From NCBI GenBank assembly GCA_030180135.1, contig CM058240.1, forward strand, positions 72,039,581 to 72,103,580: a stretch of 64,000 nt of DNA. Reading direction: 5' to 3'. Position numbers and translations under genes: made by a program. Of this stretch, positions 59,998-64,000 are shown in pieces. Positions within the stretch are counted from its first letter, which is position 1. Each line of letters opens with the position of its first letter. The notes under the pieces are model-generated. The model did no database searches. It was given only the letters and a program-made list of their open reading frames with translations, and was not told the DNA's origin. The DNA comes from Orychophragmus violaceus. Its lineage: Eukaryota > Streptophyta > Magnoliopsida > Brassicales > Brassicaceae.

Positions 59998-61126
59998 TAT
60001 TAGAGAGGAGGAGTAAATGGGATGAGGAGAGGCTGAAGAAGCCGAGCCTCAGTCCTAAACAAAGCAAGAAGAAGTGTTCCACAAGAAAAGAGGTGGTTCC
60101 ACAAGCAAGAAAAGAGTGTTATCCAAGCAACACTCCTTGAAGAAGATTGTGCAAAGTTGGGGCACAAAATGGTCTGTGCAAAGTCAGGGCCAGATGATAA
60201 TAAGATGATGGATTCAATGTGCAAAAGTGGGGCATATTCAGACACAAGTCTCGGATGCAACAAGGTTAAACAAGGGAAGATCACATGTTGAGATTAAGGG
60301 CTGAACAAGAGTGAAGACAAGTCACTATCACTCTTGGAAGCGTGGACTCTCTCTCTCCAGACCTACAACACGCCAAGGAAGGGAAGAGAGATGTCACTAT
60401 CAGCACAAGAAGACACAAGAATCCAAATGAAAGAAGAAGATCCAACCGTTGAGTTCAAATCTACTTTCCCTCCAATGAATCAACGGTTGAGATCTTATGA
60501 ATTGTTGTCTTTGTTTATTGTTGTCTTGACCTAGTTGTAAGCCTATTTAAAGGCCTTACACGCCATTGTATCCAGTTGCTAATTCACTCACAAGTAATCA
60601 ACAAGATACTTGATATTCTCTCTTAAGTCTTTCTCTCTTTCCTTTAGTTTTGTTCTTGCGGTTTCTTTCTCTTTTAATCTCATTGTGATCTTCAACAAGA
60701 CACAATGTAGACTCATGTAAGAGCATGGTTGGGCTGCTAAGGCAGTCCCAAATCCACACTTGGATAGTTCTTCCATAACTAATCCAAGTGTGAGAGTCTC
60801 TCGGTTTATAAAACTCTTACATGTTTTCCTTTTCTTTCTTCTTAGAACACCTCTTAGCTAATTACTGATTTGTCATCCATTATCATGAGTAAACAATCCT
60901 ATGTGATGTTAAGCTCTTGGATAACATTTTCATATAGCTTAAGTGTTCATTTGTTTGAGGTAGAATAGCTTTTGTTTCCTTCTTTAACCGCAAACCCTAA
61001 TACTCTCTCTCTAGCGCCTTAAGAACCCTAATTGGGTCTAAGGCTTGTTTCTTCTACTCTACCTCATTCTCTTGAGCCAGACTTGTTTCTCAGATCATCC
61101 CCATGGATGTATCTGAAATTCCAACA
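59998..61126 (+). repeat. 5' LTR of element E
   Basis: TATTAGAGAGG to ATTCCAACA, 1129 bp. TATA-like CTATTTAAAGG near 60545. It shares termini with solo LTR F. Short frames inside it recur in all copies and have no recognisable product. Confidence 0.9.
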
Positions 61127-61138
61127 TGGTATCAGAGC
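61127..61138 (+). promoter_or_regulatory. Primer-binding site of element E
   Basis: TGGTATCAGAGC, complementary to initiator Met tRNA, directly after the LTR. Confidence 0.88.
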
Positions 61139-63072
61139 CACACAAGTTGTTGGCTCAAAGTTGTTTCAAGATAGAGAGCAAAATCTGTCTTGTTAAGTGT
61201 TTTGCTTCCGTAAAGTTTTCAAGGACCAAGCTTCTGTTTTCCTTGGTTCCTAACCATCAAAACTTGTTGCTCTACCTTCCTTGAGAGTTAACAAGCTGTT
61301 GATGAAAAATCAGAGAGAGTAAGAGCACATCTTTGCTTCTTTCACTCTTATCTCTCTGTTTTGCTTCCGCATTGTTTTAAATGGACCAAACTCAGTTCAC
61401 TTGGTGCCATTCTCTTTGTCATGAGTCAAACTGAGAGAAAACCCTCAGTCCCTGAACCATAGACGTTTCTTGCTTGTTGCTTCATTTGTCTTTGGGAGAC
61501 AACAAGTTCTTGTTGAGAAAAATCAGAGAAGTGTAAGAGCACATCATTGCTTCTTTCACTCTTAACTTCTCTGGTTATTTTTCATGTGATTGTTTATGAG
61601 TTAAACTGAGGAAAACACTCAGTCCCTGAACCTTAAACACATAAGTTTCTGAGTTAAACTAAGCTCAACTTAGTCCCTGAACCTGAAACATTTTCTTTTC
61701 TTTTCATTCTTTTCTTTCAATTCTCCCATACTCTCTAATACTCTGATTTTGGCTCACATACTCTTAAATCTGAGCTTTGTCTTCCAAAATCACATTCTCA
61801 TTCTCTCTCACTCTCAAACTCCTTTATACTCTGATGCACACACTCTTAAATCTGAGTTGTGTCATCCATTCTCCCATTCTTCATTTTTCTTTTCTTTTCT
61901 TATTCTCTCTCTCAAAATTCACTCCTAAAGAGCCCATTCTTTTCTTTCACAGAAACTTAATCAAGCTCATGGTTCTGGCCAGACTTGTGTTGCTTGAGAA
62001 TGTTATGTGTTTGTTCTTGGTGTTCTTAGGAGGAATGGAGAAGTGTTGGCAGTGAGGATCAGTCACAAAAGGAGGGTGCACACTCTAAGTGGCGGTTCAA
62101 GCTGATGTTATTGGAGTTGTGTGGTTGAGGAGCTGAAGAAGTCTCCAACAAAACCAGTGAACTCATGGAGTTGTGGATAAGCTGAAATCCTCATTTTGTT
62201 GGAGCCATAACCGAGTTGGGAGTCAGCTGGTGGATGAGCTCATGATTCAAGGATCTTCCCAAGAGTATTGGCGGTTTAGAAGCTGTCCATTCAAAGGAGG
62301 AAGAGGCCTTGTTCAAGAAGTTGTACAAGGAGTTGTACAAGTCATGTATGCGCATGGTGAAGAGCCATTCAAGGGTGCGGGGGAGCTTGTTGGATCAGTC
62401 ATGGTTATGTTCCAACAAGGCAAACATTCAATCACTCCCAACCGCAACAAGAAATCAGGCTACTTCTAAACCCTCTTTTTCATTTTTCATTAAGCTTCCA
62501 TCTTATGAGTTCTCTTGATTATGTGAAGTTTTCAAAGTCAAAATGTTTTAAACCTTATTCTCAAAACGTTTTAGACTTGTTTTTCTCTTAAGTATCTTGT
62601 TGTGATCATGTGTTTCAATTCAAAAACGTTTTAAAACTAATACTCAAAACGTTTCTAAACATAAAGGTTTAATGCTTAGCTAATGTTCTAAATGTCTTGC
62701 ACACACTTAACATGTTTCCTTTAAACCTTTGTGTTGAAGGAAAAGATAAAGACATGCTTGAGGAGCATTAGAAAGTGAAGGAGCTATGAGGAGCATCCGC
62801 AAGTCTTGAAGTCTTTCCAAGAGGAAGATGAGACCAACTTGAAGTTCAACTCAGGAAGAGAAGGATTATCAATGTTGGGGTTAAAGGCCGGAGCACTATA
62901 GAGTCCAAGTTTCAAAAGACACAACAAAGATCAAAGAAGTTCATATCAAGAAGAGATCAAACCAAGGAATGCTAAGGAAAGAAAGAGTTGGAGAAAGAAG
63001 TGAGCCGTGAGTTCAAGATGATGATACCAAGGTCAAGTTACATCTTGAGTAGGTGGACTATACTCTTTTTGT
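61139..63072 (+). other. Internal region of E, no recognisable genes
   Basis: Longest frames are under 100 codons and match nothing I know. Repeated leader-like segments: one at about 61285-61360 and 61500-61573 (AAATCAGAGA, TAAGAGCACATC, TTGCTTCTTTCACTCTTA), CAGTCCCTGAACC several times (61446, 61620, 61670), and TACTCTTAAATCTGAG-type phrases. At 62541-62660 there are several AAAACGTTT(T) motifs. 61960-62460 has higher G+C and could be a captured host fragment, but I cannot identify it. Confidence 0.6.
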
Positions 63073-63113
63073 CCTCCTTAAGGTTTTATCCCAAGAGGTT
63101 TTACTTAAGGAGG
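63073..63113 (+). other. Conserved 3' hairpin of element E
   Basis: CCTCCTTAAG and CTTAAGGAGG form a perfect 10-bp stem around a loop with TTTTATCCCAAGAGG; TTTTTAATGAGGTA follows. It links E to the copia elements. Confidence 0.75.
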
Positions 63114-63199
63114 TTTTTAATGAGGTAGTTCAACCGCTCCAAGCTTGGCCTTTGGTCCTCTTCTCCCTTTGGTCTTATGGAGTCCCGGCGACCAAGCTT

Positions 63200-63208
63200 G
63201 CGGGGGAG
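63200..63208 (+). other. Polypurine tract of element E
   Basis: GCGGGGGAG directly before the LTR start TATTAGAGAGG. Confidence 0.8.
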
Positions 63209-64000
63209 TATTAGAGAGGAGGAGTAAATGGGATGAGGAGAGGCTGAAGAAGCCGAGCCTCAGTCCTAAACAAAGCAAGAAGAAGTGTTCCACAAGAAAA
63301 GAGGTGGTTCCACAAGCAAGAAAAGAGTGTTATCCAAGCAACACTCCTTGAAGAAGATTGTGCAAAGTTGGGGCACAAAATGGTCTGTGCAAAGTCAGGG
63401 CCAGATGATAATAAGATGATGGATTCAATGTGAAAAAGTGGGGCATATTCAGACACAAGTCTCGGATGCAACAAGGTTAAACAAGGGAAGATCACATGTT
63501 GAGATTAAGGGCTGAACAAGAGTGAAGACAAGTCACTATCACTCTTGGAAGCGTGGACTCTCTCTCTCCAGACCTACAACACGCCAAGGAAGGGAAGAGA
63601 GATGTCACTATCAGCACAAGAAGACACAAGAATCCAAATGAAAGAAGAAGATCCAACCGTTGAGTTCAAATCTACTTTCCCTCCAATGAATCAACGGTTG
63701 AGATCTTATGAATTGTTGTCTTTGTTTATTGTTGTCTTGACCTAGTTGTAAGCCTATTTAAAGGCCTTACACGCCATTGTATCCAGTTGCTAATTCACTC
63801 ACAAGTAATCAACAAGATACTTGATATTCTCTCTTAAGTCTTTCTCTCTTTCCTTTAGTTTTGTTCTTGCGGTTTCTTTCTCTTTTAATCTCATTGTGAT
63901 CTTCAACAAGACACAATGTAGACTCATGTAAGAGCATGGTTGGGCTGCTAAGGCAGTCCCAAATCCACACTTGGATAGTTCTTCCATAACTAATCCAAGT
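63209..64000 (+). repeat. 3' LTR of element E, cut by window end
   Basis: First 792 bp of an LTR nearly identical to 59998-60789 (for example one G-C-to-G-A type change, GTGCAAAAG versus GTGAAAAAG near 63430). High identity points to a recent insertion. Confidence 0.9.

Larger units (their letters stand above)
59499..64000 (+). mobile_element. Element E, non-coding LTR retrotransposon (LARD-like), right end outside the window
   Basis: A full 5' LTR, primer site, 2.1-kb internal region without polymerase or gag, hairpin, polypurine tract and partial 3' LTR. An extra rearranged 5' LTR fragment precedes it. The terminal signals are copia-like, so it probably depends on a copia element for its proteins (inference). 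GCTAG before 59499 is the candidate left TSD. Confidence 0.85.

Noticed and set aside
62173..62469. 98-codon ORF in element E
   Set aside because: No motif, Val/Gly-rich low complexity, and lies in a non-coding element; kept only as part of the internal region note.

Overview
The window is repeat-dense plant heterochromatin with no identifiable host gene. Almost every base belongs to an LTR retrotransposon (Ty1/copia or Ty3/gypsy) or to a satellite of about 217 bp. The polyproteins, the initiator-Met-tRNA-type primer sites (TGGTATCAGAGC) and the general style are those of a eudicot. A Brassicaceae pericentromere or centromere is my guess from general resemblance, not a demonstrated assignment. 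I found no tRNA or rRNA gene, CRISPR array or bacterial feature.

Layout, left to right. 1-3925: end of a gypsy element (G1) and its 3' LTR. About 3925-5682: 3' part of a copia element (H). 5683-7219: minus-strand leader, primer site and LTR of a third gypsy element (G3). 7220-9696: small, older, minus-strand satellite array, interrupted by a solo LTR (F, 8393-9561, TSD GTTTT). 9699-51123: a four-level nest. Copia B (9699-10452 plus 49101-51123) was hit just after its gag start by gypsy G2 (10453-49095, TSD TCAAG). G2 was hit in its integrase by copia A (15509-47367, TSD ATTCC). Copia A now carries a 25.7-kb satellite array (20990-46696) between two copies of its own 3' end. 51124-56160: minus-strand copia C with an uninterrupted 1416-codon gag-pol frame. 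56161-56798: inverted partial copy of C (C'). 56799-59498: copia D, cut by E. 59499-64000: E, an LTR element without recognisable coding capacity, running off the window.

How the parts work together. The gypsy elements encode Gag, protease, reverse transcriptase, RNase H and integrase. Their reading frames run through the polypurine tract into the 3' LTR, with no obvious canonical chromodomain. This resembles the CRM (centromeric retrotransposon) clade. The copia elements have the order gag-protease-integrase-RT-RNase H. C is the only uninterrupted polyprotein here and could in principle act in trans on defective relatives. Copia A has a frameshift and an in-frame RT deletion. G2 is split by A. 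B, D, H and C' are truncated.

The most notable observations are: (1) the satellite array abuts an LTR terminus exactly, and a 671-bp duplication of the copia 3' end flanks the array. This suggests ectopic break repair, or integration of a circle, rather than simple insertion. (2) The array has a nested higher-order structure: a monomer of about 217.5 bp, a 13-mer of 2828 bp, and larger blocks including one of 7393 bp. (3) A 41-nt hairpin with changing stem but conserved loop lies before the polypurine tract of several copia-type elements, and inside a gypsy LTR. (4) The G3 LTR appears to encode a polyprotein tail containing an internal repeat. All comparisons and counts were made by eye.
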